From Allacma fusca (taxonomy: Eukaryota; Arthropoda; Collembola; Symphypleona; Sminthuridae): a stretch of DNA of 64,000 nucleotides. Under the pieces are notes generated by a model. It saw only the letters and a program-made list of their open reading frames with translations. It was not told the origin of the DNA and did not search any database. This document shows, piece by piece, positions 25,818-36,189 of this stretch. The stretch lies in contig OX359250.1 in NCBI GenBank assembly GCA_947179485.1, positions 4,671,661 through 4,735,660 on the forward strand, read 5' to 3'. The translations under genes and the position numbers were made by a program. How positions within the stretch are numbered: position 1 is the first letter of the stretch; every line of letters starts with the position of its first letter.

Positions 25818-27654
25818 GTGTTCGGAGAAAACTCCGCTGGGGATTTTTACGCCGAGATTTGTACGCCGCGAAAACTCCGCGGGAGTTATTTACGCCAAGG
25901 TGGAGATTCTTACGCGGAGAAAATTCCGCCGTAGATTTTTACGCCACGTGAGAGAAATTTACGCGGAGAAAATTCCTTCGGAGTAGGGCTCCTCACAATT
26001 TCAAGTAGTAATTGCAACTATCAATTTCAAATACAATTTCAATTCAATTTTAATTGATGATAATCTGCAAGTTGTAAATTGAAATCAATTTCAAATAAAA
26101 ATGGCTTTTTAGTTGTTGATTCAATTTCAATTACAAATCAACTATCAATACTGTCATTATAATTGGGAACTTCCACAATTTCAATTTCAAATAGCTGCGT
26201 TGCCAAAAATTGATAGTTGAAGTTGATGATTGACAACTAGTAAATGTTAAGGCAAGAATGCGCGCAAAGGGAGGAATGTGCAATGTGCAATCAAAGCGCG
26301 GAGATTACTCAACTTCCCAAAGCAAAGGACACCTTAATCTGCTTATTTCTTCTAATACAAAAGCAACGAAACACTGAAAAAGTAACTCCAATCCAAAACT
26401 AATGGGGAACCCACAATTACCGAATCTGAAAATCTGTTTGATATTCAAATGATTAGTTGTAAATACGATTCCAGGAACAAATTCGAGCGATATCTTTCAG
26501 AGCACCATGCTAAATCGACAGACCTGAAAATGGTGTTCTTAGTTTGCAGTTGGAAGGTGAATGAGTTTAGTTTAATTTCATAGCAAACAAATTGATCAGA
26601 TGTAGCAAACACTATTTTAGTCGAATTTATTTTCAATTCAATTTAATCCCAATTACAAGTCAATTTCAACTTGCTCATATTTTGAAAGTTGTAATTGACA
26701 ATTCAACTATTGACGCTGCTACTTGATTAATAAAAATTGATAATTTTTCAAGTATTTGATTGACAAATAATCAACTACAAATTACCACTATAAATTGAAT
26801 TGAAAATTCAATTTCAACTACAAATTCAATTTCAACTACAAATTCAATTTCAACTAGCTCAATAAATTGAGTTGTGAGGAGCCCTACTTCGGAGATTATT
26901 ATGCTGCAATTTTAACTACACCCAGAAAAACAATTTAACTACCAAGGGTAATATTTTCAGTATAATATTGTGAGACACTGTCAGTACAAATTGTGCCCGC
27001 GACTTCTGAAATGCCAAGTGAGAGAAAATTCCGCAGATTTTTCTGGAGTAATTGTCTGTAACACACGAATTTTATTCTTATACAAATGTTTTTTCAAAAC
27101 TGTAGTCATAAAATGCACTTGGTAACATACTACCAAACGTATGGTGACAGCATCCATAAAGCACTAGAGGAAGGCATTTTGAATTATGCTGCTGGGAAGA
27201 GTGACAAAGAATTTTATTTAATAAGAATCTGCTATGCGGATTTTTGTCACCGTTGTACCGCCTTTATTGATTGCGTTAATCGGTGACATTATTTATGGAA
27301 AGTTACTAGTCGATGAATGTAACCCTGGGCTGAAATTTAATTTGTTGAAGTCACCTCATCTTTGATCCTCTCATCTTCATGTCACTATAGTGGTACCCAA
27401 TCATTATGGTTGGCATTATGAATTTAAAGAATTCGCTGACAGTTTGTACTGGCAGTGCCTCACAATATTCTGCTGAAAATATTAGCCTTGGCAGTTAAAT
27501 TGTTTTTTTATGTAATTTAAAATGCAGCGTAAAAATCTCCGGCGAAATTTTTTCCGGTTAATAATCTCCACCCGGGCGTAGTAATCTCCCGCGGAGTTTT
27601 CTCTGCGTAAATAACTCCGCGTAAAAATCCCCGGAGGAATTTTCTCGTAACTCC
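25818..27654. mobile_element. element A: fold-back transposon with long, sub-repeated inverted arms
   Basis: The left arm (25818-25983 continuing at 26895 to about 27000, interrupted by a hAT insertion) and right arm (about 27440-27654) are imperfect inverted copies of ~270 bp. The outer part of each arm consists of degenerate GC-rich units (GGAGATTNTTACGCC-like). The inner part matches over CAATTTAACTRCCAAGG and ATATTGTGAGRCACTG. The termini are GTGTTCGGAG (left) and, inverted, GGAGTTACGAG (right). Perfect 9-bp direct repeats flank it, as in Mutator-like and Drosophila FB-type fold-back elements. The loop (27.0-27.44 kb) holds only a short 66-codon frame of unknown meaning. Confidence 0.8.
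25984..26886. mobile_element. hAT-type non-autonomous element 1, nested in element A
   Basis: A 903-bp insertion with perfect 15-bp terminal inverted repeats TAGGGCTCCTCACAA, flanked by the identical 8-bp duplication CTTCGGAG (25976-25983 and 26887-26894). An 8-bp duplication with TAGGG tips is the hAT hallmark. Many CAATTTCAA-like sub-terminal repeats fill both ends, as hAT transposase binding arrays do. No transposase frame was found. Removing it restores the continuous left arm of element A. Confidence 0.92.
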
Positions 27655-27663
27655 GCTTGGCTC
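27655..27663 (+). repeat. target-site duplication (right) GCTTGGCTC
   Basis: Perfect copy of 25809-25817. Confidence 0.75.
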
Positions 27664-30022
27664 AGCAAAGCAAATGTAATTTGGGGAGGCAGTAAATAGT
27701 TGCATGCAATAGTAGGCTGCGCAGTGCAACTAGAGTGCGCGTAAATTTGATTCTCAAATCCGTATTACACCAAGACAACGACGGTCAACTCGTTTATTAG
27801 AAGAGAGGATAAGGATTTATTCAGGCTGGTTATACTTTGCAAATGAATTACCAAATGCTGTATATTTGCAATTAACAAAAGGGTTATTTTTAGTAAAACA
27901 AGTAAAAGCCGCCTTCAGGTAATGCGAACAGGCAGGTTTCATACTTTAGCTATTAGACATACAGGGTGACAAGAAACATCAAACCACCAAACCCTACTTA
28001 ATGAGGTGTAATAAACAGCATTTCCCGATGATGTAGCAAATCTTCACCTATATTTATTAGAATTTGTTTCATCACCCTGGCCCAAAACCTCCAGACATAG
28101 TGGTCCAGGAAGAAACAGTCAGCATTTTTTTAAAGTTCGACTTTTGACCCGTAATTTCTTAAAAATATTTTTTACCTTAATTATAGGCATTAGGCAATTT
28201 TTCAAAGAACTGTCACATAGGTTCCTATGTTGAAAATTGTGGGCATGGCCCATAGAGCTAGAGAGTAAGGTTGGGAAAAGCAAAATGTAGTGCAAAGTTT
28301 ATCACAGGTGAACGCGCATGACTACTTAATTGTTTTAAGAAGTACATATTTTTTGTTTTCCACTGTTTCTTGATTCGCATGGTAGATATTCCTTCTTTGT
28401 ATATTTCAGTAATTTTGGAAATTTTTGAAAATTCATTCAAAATTTTTGATTGCAAAATTCCCAACAAATGTTATAAATTTTCATTCCGGTGGTCATAATA
28501 TCAGTGAATTTTTGCATGGAGGTGCAGAATAAATGCAGTACTGCTGACATGTTCCAGTATTACTTGAGTTTTTAAGACAAGTCAAAGTTCGGGTCAAGTT
28601 CAAGTAGCCCAATTTATTTACTTGAATCATTCGGGTAAAGTTCAAGTAATCCCATTTATTTACTTGAATGAGTCGGGTCAAGTTAAAGCACGTACTCGTC
28701 GTGACAAGAATATTCTAAAACAAGTCAGGTTCATGTACATACAAGTAAGGCAAATTAACTTGAACCTCAAGTCAAGTTCAGGGACGAGCAGTCCCTGAAA
28801 GAAAAAACTTGACCATGAACTTGAGGTATCACGTCTAAGTTCAAGTAATATTGGATTGCACATGCCATGAAGGACGGATAACAACTCTTAATGTAGTGTT
28901 CACGGTAAAGTGATAAAATGAAGATACGTGACCATAAACGTGAGTTTGAGGACAAATTTTAAAAGCAGAATCCGTTTTATAAACGTTTTATGTTTACCTA
29001 ACAAACATGCGCGTTTACGCATTTGCTCATTGTTAGTTGCTGCAAAGGTCTCTCCTGCCAAGGTCAATCATTATCTTGACAATTCATTATTGCTTAGAAT
29101 TACCAGCTTAAACTGGAATACTTAGATTCCAATAGAAAATGAGCATTACAAACTGGGGAAATTACGACGTTAATACAGGAGATAGAAAGGTCAACAATGG
29201 GAAAGAAGAGAACCAGTCCACAATTCTGTCCAAAAGAGGGTAAATACCTGTGAACCCACTGTTCGTAAGTGGTTCTTTAATTTGGAAGCAATAAAGGAAA
29301 TAATGTATAGTAGATATCTTATTATTTAAGATCGTGGTTTCTTGCGATCACAAAACGTTTTTCTAAGGGAAAGGCGTCAGGAACCAGGAACTCGCTAAAG
29401 CACTTGAGAAGTCACCATCCCAGCAAATCAGAAAATGATAAACAATCCAGTTAGGTTATATGTGCTATTTCAAAAAGCATTTCATAATCAGGTAAACACT
29501 AGTTTGCTTTCAATATTAAGTTAAGAGTACCGGTAATACTTAAATGGATGAATGTATGAACATTAAATAAATCTTGACACCGACACCATGTAATACTCGT
29601 CAGATCTACAGTGAAAGTTGCTACAATGGATCAGGTTATGTGTGTTTGGCCCCACCCCCATTTGCAATTGTTTACACATTATGGGAAATTCCTATATCAG
29701 GGACTAAATTGTACGGTCCCTTGATCTTTCCTTATATCGGAATTTTACTGCATTCAGAATAAGCGTAAGATGTTATCAAATTTTTGTTACTATTATTTTT
29801 TAGAAATTCTCTTCGGATGAGCTTATCAAAATACTCGTTGAGTTCATTCTGATGACGGACCAACCGTTCAATAAAAATTAAACCGATTTTTAATTCGGAA
29901 AGGCTGAAGTAAATGAAATGACGAATGTAAGTATGACAACATTCGTTGAACAATTACCCCTCTTCTATAGCTAAAACAGAAGAGTCACAACTTTAATTCC
30001 CATATCTGAGTCTAATTATTTC
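27664..30022. other. repeat-rich non-coding stretch between elements A and B
   Basis: No firm gene. 28225-28280 is a fragment of the inverted-repeat family seen at 12.2 and 54 kb (GAAAATTGTGGGCATGGCCC). 28550-28860 is an ACTTGA-rich cluster. A minus frame at 29953-29732 (containing IRHFIYFSLSELKIGLIF) looks mildly protein-like but has no recognisable domain. Confidence 0.5.
28550..28860. repeat. TCAAGT/ACTTGA sub-repeat cluster, possible small MITE
   Basis: Dense copies of CAAGTTCAAGT and TTACTTGAA on both strands. The cluster opens CAGTATTACTTGAG and closes with the inverse of CAATATTACTTGAAC, suggesting imperfect inverted ends. The 8-base flanks do not match, so element status is uncertain. 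A second cluster with the same words lies at 32660-32840. Confidence 0.5.
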
Positions 30023-30555
30023 GTGTTCGGATATATTCCCTACGAATATTCTCCCTTCGGATATTATCCCTCGAACAGATTCGCTCCAAACTTATTGCCT
30101 CCTTGAGAGGGGATGTTTATTTATTTATTTTATGATTTACTATCACTGCACAGCCAGCTATTGCTGGATTCGAAAGGCTTCATACTTAGTTGGTTCAGAC
30201 ACTTTGCACATGGTACAGAAATAGCTAACTTTGCAGTGCTGTAATAAATAAACATTAACGTACGACACAGAGAAAGGGCTAATATCTTAATCGGCTAGTA
30301 TTAAAATATTCCAGACAAAATGTGGATTCTGAGATGCCTAAACAAGCTTCGGCTTCGCCAATGGAAAACACACGCCAATTGTGAATACACGCATGTTACA
30401 TACCGAAAAAAACCGGGTAGTTAGCCTTTAAGGTAATTGGTACTCTCAGTCGCAAACCAAGAGGAGTTTCTAACTTTCAAGAGGGAGAGCAAAGATTTAA
30501 TTTTCATCATCGTCAAATTATGTTATCAGATAACGGATCAAGCCACCGCCTGCGT

Positions 30556-31385
30556 TAGTGGTCGGACCAATTCAGTTTAAATTGCAATTTTACAATTCAA
30601 TTCAATTCAGTTCAGTTCAATTCAGGGATTTTTCAATTCAATTCGATCGTTTACTGAACCGAATAATTCAATTCACCTGTTGAATCGAATTGAATTGTTT
30701 TCTTTGAATTCCAATTCAAAACAATTCCAGGCTGAATAAAAAACGATATTGTACGGATAAGTTTAACACCATCTTTGCGTCAATGTAACCAGCATTATAA
30801 ACGTATGTGTTAATATTTTTAGGGTGGCGTCAGCCCCCTCATAAGATACTGTTGTCCGTGGATGCTTGATGCTATTTGTCCCGACGTATTTCTCCGACCC
30901 GATTTTGTTCAAACTTTTTGTGAAAGTTCTTTAGGCCACTCTCTAGAAGGAGTTCGTTATTGGTTGAAGTTGAAGTCGTAATGCGTTTTCGTACGTAAAA
31001 AAACGACAAGCTGTTCCACCGATTCCAATGGATTTTTTTTACACTTACCAGTCTATACACTAGCTTATTTTTTTTAAATTAACAAAATTTTATTTTTTCA
31101 AAATTTGGCATTTTTATTTTTTAAATGAGGTCAACATAATACTACAAAAAGGGTAAGAAGAGATGGCCTTAGCTGAAGCGCCACCCTAGCCAGTTTGCAG
31201 TATTTATGTGTAAATATGCTCGGCGAACCAAATGGTTTAAAATTCAGTTCAGTTAGTAGACTGAACTGAATTGAATTGAATTGTTTTTTTCTGAACCGAA
31301 TTGAAAAACCAGTTTTAATTCAGTTCAGTATTCGAACTGGATTGAATTGTAAATTTTGAATTGAATTGAATTGTTCCGACCACTA
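30556..31385. mobile_element. hAT-type non-autonomous element 2, nested in element B
   Basis: An 830-bp insertion with inverted tips TAGTGGTCGGA(C/A)CAATTCA and a perfect 8-bp duplication GCCTGCGT (30548-30555 and 31386-31393). Its ends are packed with AATTCAATTCA sub-terminal repeats. It contains a further 365-bp TA-flanked element and no transposase frame. Confidence 0.92.
30822..31186. mobile_element. TA-flanked MITE inside hAT element 2
   Basis: Inverted tips GGGTGGCG-TCAGC and GGGTGGCGCTTCAGC, with TA on both sides (30820-30821 and 31187-31188), as left by Tc1/mariner-type insertion. This is the third nesting level. A 62-codon minus frame inside has no recognisable domain. Confidence 0.75.
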
Positions 31386-31691
31386 GCCTGCGTCGGTGGA
31401 TAACCGCAATTTCCCAATGACAGCACCGACGCAGTCTAGTGGCTTGATCCGCCAGTATTAAAATTCTATTGCCGAAATACGTTTTTTAAATAGAATATTT
31501 TTTTTACATAATGGCCGTTTTTTCTGAAATACAAATTCGTATGTTATAGTCTAACAGTACAGAACTTCTTTCAACACACAATTTGCAAATTGTACTCGCG
31601 AACCTAGATGATTTAGGAGAAATTAGCCAATAGCCTCAGTAAAGCCTTTTTAATTACTCCAATATATTTTAGCAATTAAAAATCCAACAAA

Positions 31692-32012
31692 TTAAAAAAC
31701 ATCTTCTAAAACACAATTACTTGTGTATGTACCTTTGTCCATTATTTCACCTTGTTTGGCAGTATCAGTTACAACAACCTTGATATTTTCTTTAGACTTA
31801 CCCCTCGAGAAAGCAACATACACATAAAGTCCATGTGAAAATAAATCCCAACTTTACCACAACTTTGTCTCTGACATTTATTGACTGTCTTTGCAAATAA
31901 TATTCTAGTAGGAAGCTGTCTTCTCTTTAATATAAATGTGTAGTCACTGCTGATGTTGTTATAAATGTAGCCCGTGATAATATCCCCACCCTTGGTACTG
32001 TATAGTGCTTTG
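31692..32012 (-). pseudogene. C-terminal remnant of a Pif1/Helitron-type helicase
   Basis: Read on the minus strand, it shows RRQLPTRILFAKTVNKCQ, the motif preceding the Q-G of superfamily-1B helicase motif V, then VGIYF. After a +1/-1 frame break come VAFSRGKSKENIKVVV (the VALSR motif VI) and a typical terminus TYTSNCVLEDVF then TAA at 31692-31694. The usual G of the SQGQ motif is changed and the frame is broken, so it is inactive. Pif1-like helicases unwind DNA in telomere and replication roles, and as the helicase half of Helitron Rep-Hel proteins. No Rep domain is seen. The upstream end (32012) is approximate. Confidence 0.75.
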
Positions 32013-32400
32013 GTATACCAGTAAGCTTAGCCTTAATGGTAAACTGAACGCAACGCAAAATCCAATGACCAGACTAATCAAATTGCTGTAACGCATTGTT
32101 TTGCATTTTTAAATAACATTGCCGTAAAGAATAAACTTCCTTGGTGCGAAGAGTTCTAGGCGAGTTTTTGTCAACAATAAACGAATGTTTACTATGCCAA
32201 CTGGTGTGCGAGTTATTTGTTGAGACGAGTCACCATACGATCTGCATTGCCTTTTCTGCTTTGTTGGCATAGTAACGTACATTTATTGCATATGTGAGCG
32301 GCAAATATTTGTATGAAGGATTATTTCCAATGTAGCGGGGGATAATATATACGGAGGGAATATTACCGGAGGGATTGTGTCGGAGGGATGTCTTAACGCC

Positions 32401-33839
32401 TGGCTCAATTGAAAAGATTGGAAAGTTGCGCGCAGAAACTTTGGACAAAGAAAATGCTCAGCCAGGCTTGCAATTACCAGCACTATAACTGTTACTATTT
32501 TAAAAAAATGTCCTCAAATGGTTTTAAATAATAAATAGTAACATTGTTTTCTGAAAATGTTTTGGATTTCAGTCTTGGTAAAATAATTTGGTGATGCAAG
32601 GTCAACAATTTATTGTGCCCATAATTTATTTTTTGTGATACTTAACTTAAATTAACAAGTTACAGCCGCGTTCAAGTCAAGTGTGGAACTGTAAATACTT
32701 GATCCAGTTGGTGTGTTGGAAAATTTACTTGATTACTTGAACTTGACAAGTCAAGTAATTAACGCGAATTCTTAATATCATGTTGTCTTGCGAATTACTT
32801 GAAGTTTCATGGTCAAGTAAAGTTCCAAGGTCGAGTTTTGAAATTTCTTCTTTGCGGTATATTTTAATATTCTTGAAAAGCTTCAGGAAAAAGTTTCAAA
32901 ATTTTCAATGTTAAGTACAGTATCATCAACGGCTTACGTGACTATCAGTACGACTACGATTCAAGCTCCTTGAATCGTAGCTAAGCTCCGAGAATCAAAT
33001 TACTAATCTCTACGCTGAATATACGATACGATTGTATGGTGTACTATAAGGAAAAATTTGCGTTGTTGCAGTTTTAGTTTGTTCCCATGAGGGCACCATT
33101 TTATTTATCGTAGATACAAAGGACAAATTGTGTGCAATTGATCCAATAATTGAAGATAATCCATGGCATTACAATTGCTAATATCATTCACAGCATTCTT
33201 AATACGATAATCGAGTAGGCGATAATTTCTCGTTGACGGCGGTGGATTCTCGCCTGACCTGGTCAATGTGGGGTTCCAACATAATTTTCCTCGAAATACC
33301 GAATGAAGTCGTGCTTACCATGCATGTTTTCGTTTAATATGCGGGTTTTCAGAATCTATCATCAAAACATTGTGAACATCTGGAACTTGAAGTAGTAAAC
33401 CATGTGGCCGTCCGATGTACTACAAACTTACACGTAATAAGTTCTCACTTGATCAAACGGAACAAATGTCAGTGAGGGTAAACGACGTATCAACCCTGAA
33501 AAATTAGCGCTTATTCTATATCTGAAACACCAAATAACAATCAATCATAAAACTCTGAAAATCTATGCTATGCTAAGCTCTGAAAATCCAATGGTTTCAG
33601 TAAATTTTCACATGGGAAGCTTTATATGTATAGTGAAGTGTAACACTAATTCATGTTTTTCACTTAAAGAATATATTTGTAATGGCGAACATAGACGACG
33701 AACCTTCTTTGGAGAAACGTTTTTCTGCTCCGTGGTGGTTTCTTGACTAAAGGATGCTTGATTTTCTGTTTTTCAGTATTCAAAAAATGTTCTGGTTAAA
33801 AGATAAACAAATAGGCTATTTTACAAAAACTCCTAAACT
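32401..33839. other. non-coding stretch between element B and the transposase remnant
   Basis: No gene recognised. It includes a second ACTTGA-rich cluster (32660-32840). Its sequence near 32701-32840 repeats the words of the 28.55-28.86 kb cluster in both orientations. Confidence 0.5.
32660..32840. repeat. second TCAAGT/ACTTGA sub-repeat cluster
   Basis: Words such as GTTCAAGTCAAGT, TTACTTGA and TTGACAAGTCAAG recur on both strands. Same word family as 28550-28860. Confidence 0.5.
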
Positions 33840-33859
33840 GACAGCAAAAATACTTACTA

Positions 33860-34465
33860 GTTGCCAGTTTCTTGGATTGTGTAACTTTAGATAGTAAAAC
33901 TTCGGTAGCTTTAAGCGCCTCTTCTGCTTCCAAAATAGTCTTTTAAAACGCCGCAACCTCAGGATCTGGAATGTTACTGGAACCTCCAGGAAGTACAACT
34001 TTATACCAAGGGCGCTCAATGACTTCTCTTTTGATAACTACGAATTTTTCGCGATCCAATACCATGACATTTCTTGAAATACACCAACCAAGCCGGAGAT
34101 GCTTTGAAGGAAAAGTTTGGGATCACCTGTGCATACTGAAGTGCCCATCTTCTGATATCCAAATCTTGGACAATTTTACAGTCCTCTCGGGCTTCTTTAA
34201 ATCGTCCATACACATAAGTATCAATTTCTACAAGTTTGTCATAGCGACTCCCACAATTTTTTACCTGCTGTATCCATCGTTGTTTGTAGCAAGGCTGCTT
34301 GAATGTACTGCACTTGGATCGGAGTGTCTTGAATTTCCAGCTCGGATTTTTCTCAATCAGCTTAACCAATTTTACTTTGGTCTCAAATGGAACGTACGCA
34401 TTATCATCGTATATGGTCACATAAAACGGAGCCGTCGTCATCCACAAAACTTGTGTCAAGGCCAT
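33860..34465 (-). pseudogene. CENP-B/Tc5-type helix-turn-helix transposase-like remnant
   Basis: The 149-codon minus frame from 34465 shows two DNA-binding blocks. One is a basic psq-like segment (YVPFETKVKLVKLIEKNP). The other is a CENP-B/Tc5-type helix-turn-helix (IRRWALQYAQVIPNFSFKAS, then AWLVYFKKCHGIGSRKI). The frame then stops. A different frame continues with IERPWYKVVLPGGSSNIPDP and, after an in-frame stop, a charged helix (ILEAEEALKATEVLLSKV) before a good GTAAGT donor. Such domains bind transposon ends in the Tigger/pogo group or are domesticated as CENP-B-like proteins. No DDE catalytic domain is visible. The 170-codon + frame on top of it is an antisense shadow. Confidence 0.6.
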
Positions 34466-34935
34466 CGTCGCCTGATTTTTTAAAAAGAGTAATTATTAAC
34501 CACAGTAAATATGTGATCAATGTGTTCATACTTGGGCTTTTGCTCGGGATGTTATGGTGACGGTACAGTATACTATTGTTGTAAAGTGAATGTGTATAGG
34601 AGTTATTTCGTTTAAAATTGAATATTGTATACACTAGCTTTTTAAAAGTGAACTTTTGCTATTATTACACGTGCTCATATAGAAATAGTGAAATTTGGAG
34701 CATTTTTAAGATTGGAATTCGGATGGGGTTTTGATGTTCGTAGGACAGCATAGTTTCGGGAAAACAATTTATTGATATCTTTTTTCGTTCATTATCTGTC
34801 CTCTGTGCAGCAAATTATTTTTTCCCTTTTTTCAGTAGGTTACCTTAAATACATACAGGTTACCTTAAATCTATTATTGTTTAAAATAGGAGCCACTTTG
34901 CAAAACGACGATTTAAACAAGCAAGCCACACCAAA

Positions 34936-34968
34936 ACGGGTTGCAGAGTTAAATTTGCTCGTTGCAGG
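34936..34968 (+). repeat. candidate left target duplication of element C
   Basis: ACGGGTTGCAG (34936-34946) is identical to 37497-37507. A second GTTGCAG ends at 34968, immediately before the terminus-like GGAGTTAAGAG. Which copy is the true duplication is unresolved. Confidence 0.5.
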
Positions 34969-35195
34969 GAGTTAAGAGCTAATCCCGCCGCGATAATCCT
35001 GCTGGTATTATTCCCGCGAACAGTATCCCGCTGTCAGTTTGATCGATGAATATAATCCAGTGTCTGGGGAACAGCCACACCCACAACCGCCACCGCGGCC
35101 AACTGCCCTATGACCAACTGCCACCAGCTCACGAATTCGCGGCAAACTGCCCATAGACCAACTGTCTCATAATTCCTCAAGTCACATGTTAGTCC

Positions 35196-35337
35196 TATAC
35201 TCAGTCACATTATAAAATCATATGCTCAGTCAAATTATAAAATCATATGCTCAGTCAAATTATAAAATCATATGCTCAGTCCAATTATAAAATTATATGA
35301 TCAGTCACATTAAAAAGCCCTATACTCAGTCACAATC
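35196..35337. repeat. 25-bp tandem repeat, about 5.6 copies
   Basis: Units of the form TATGCTCAGTCAAATTATAA followed by AATCA begin at 35196, 35221, 35246, 35271 and 35296, and a partial unit begins near 35320. The central copies are identical and the outer ones vary at a few bases. It lies downstream of the RING/C2H2 remnant within element C. Confidence 0.9.
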
Positions 35338-35416
35338 AAACAATTAATACTACTATGTAGATATCTTGTCTTTAAATTATATTTATTTGTAATTAATAAT
35401 AATACAAACAGTATTA

Positions 35417-36189
35417 TTAATACGCATGGAATATGCGAACATGCCGACGACGGGCCTGTCGTGAGTCAATAGGGGATCCCCAGAACTGGCATGGAGTCCT
35501 CCGGAAATGCGTCTCGCGATGCTGTGACTTGTGGCCAGTCGTATTAAAACTTCGGCCACAAATGTCACAAGTATACGCATTAAAAGGAGGCAACTGCTGA
35601 CCCGGTAACACTAATACTAATGGCGCATTCAACCAAGCAGCCTCTCCCTCGTCGTCGAACACCATTTGTCCAGTTGCGTTTCCTGTGCCATATGTCCATA
35701 CTGTCTCCACGGTCATTTGACCGGGTCTCACAGGTTGTCCCAAATGTACCGGTGTCTGTCGGGAAGATTCCGTCGGTGGAATCATTGGGTTCCGGTCGAC
35801 AACAACTGGCACCACGTCAACCTCAGCTGCTACCACGTAAACAACAACCGGCTCAAACTCTACTTAGCAACCAAGCTTTCTGTCACTTGGTCCTCCACAA
35901 TCGTGTACACCAGGTCAATATCCGGGATCTGAGTGCGACAAATCGGACATAGGTCCAAGGTGCGAACAGTATGTTTATCTAAAATATTAAATCAAATAAA
36001 TATAAAATCAAAAAATAGCAGTAGAAGAAACATTATAATAAGAAAAAAATCAAATGAACCTTAACAAGTTCATCTTCAATTGACGGATCCTGATCCCTCC
36101 ACTTCGTCACACAACTTGTACACTGTATGTCCACAGGGACCACTAGCGAAGACACCAGACACACTTTTGTAGCATATTACACATTCCAT
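35417..36189 (-). pseudogene. broken RING-finger plus C2H2 zinc-finger protein, cargo of element C
   Basis: From ATG at 36189 the minus strand reads MECVICYKSVSG...CGHTV, the first half of a C3HC4 RING. The next half, CTSCVTKWRDQDPS, is one frame off. A possible short intron (about 36065-35984) leads to LDLCPICRTQIPDIDL, the last RING zinc pair, which ends in a stop. A further frame shift gives the 139-codon stretch ending at 35417, with one C2H2 finger (CDICGRSFNTTGHKSQHRETH) and a degenerate second (CQFWG...RRRHVRIFH). RING domains usually recruit E2 enzymes in ubiquitin ligases. The breaks, seen directly, make this copy inactive unless splicing rescues it. Family outside the two domains is unknown. 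Confidence 0.6.

Larger units (their letters stand above)
30534..31451. repeat. hairpin arms split by a hAT insertion
   Basis: The arm CGGATCAAGCCACCGCC... starting at 30534 pairs with 31424-31451. After removal of the hAT element and one target duplication the palindrome is continuous: ~28-bp arms and a ~25-base loop. It lies downstream of the helicase remnant in that gene's orientation. A CTGA follows on that strand, so resemblance to a Helitron 3' hairpin is conceivable but unproven. Confidence 0.6.
30023..32400. mobile_element. element B: relative of element A carrying a helicase remnant
   Basis: The left terminus GTGTTCGGATATATTCCC matches the start of element A. The right terminus, inverted, is GGCGTTAAGACATCCC and matches the other end of A and of element C. 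Both ends contain degenerate GGGATAATATCCG-like units arranged as inverted repeats. Inside are a hAT insertion (30556-31385), a 28-bp-arm hairpin, and a minus-strand Pif1/Helitron-type helicase C-terminus. No matching 9-bp duplication is evident, so its exact borders rest only on terminus similarity. Confidence 0.6.

Noticed and set aside
33971-34483. 170-codon + strand open frame
   Set aside because: It lies antisense to the minus frame with a recognisable CENP-B/Tc5-type helix-turn-helix, and its own translation has no domain character.
35196-35337. Regular 25-bp repeats as a possible CRISPR array
   Set aside because: The units are contiguous without unique spacers, and the sequence is eukaryotic; it is an ordinary tandem repeat.
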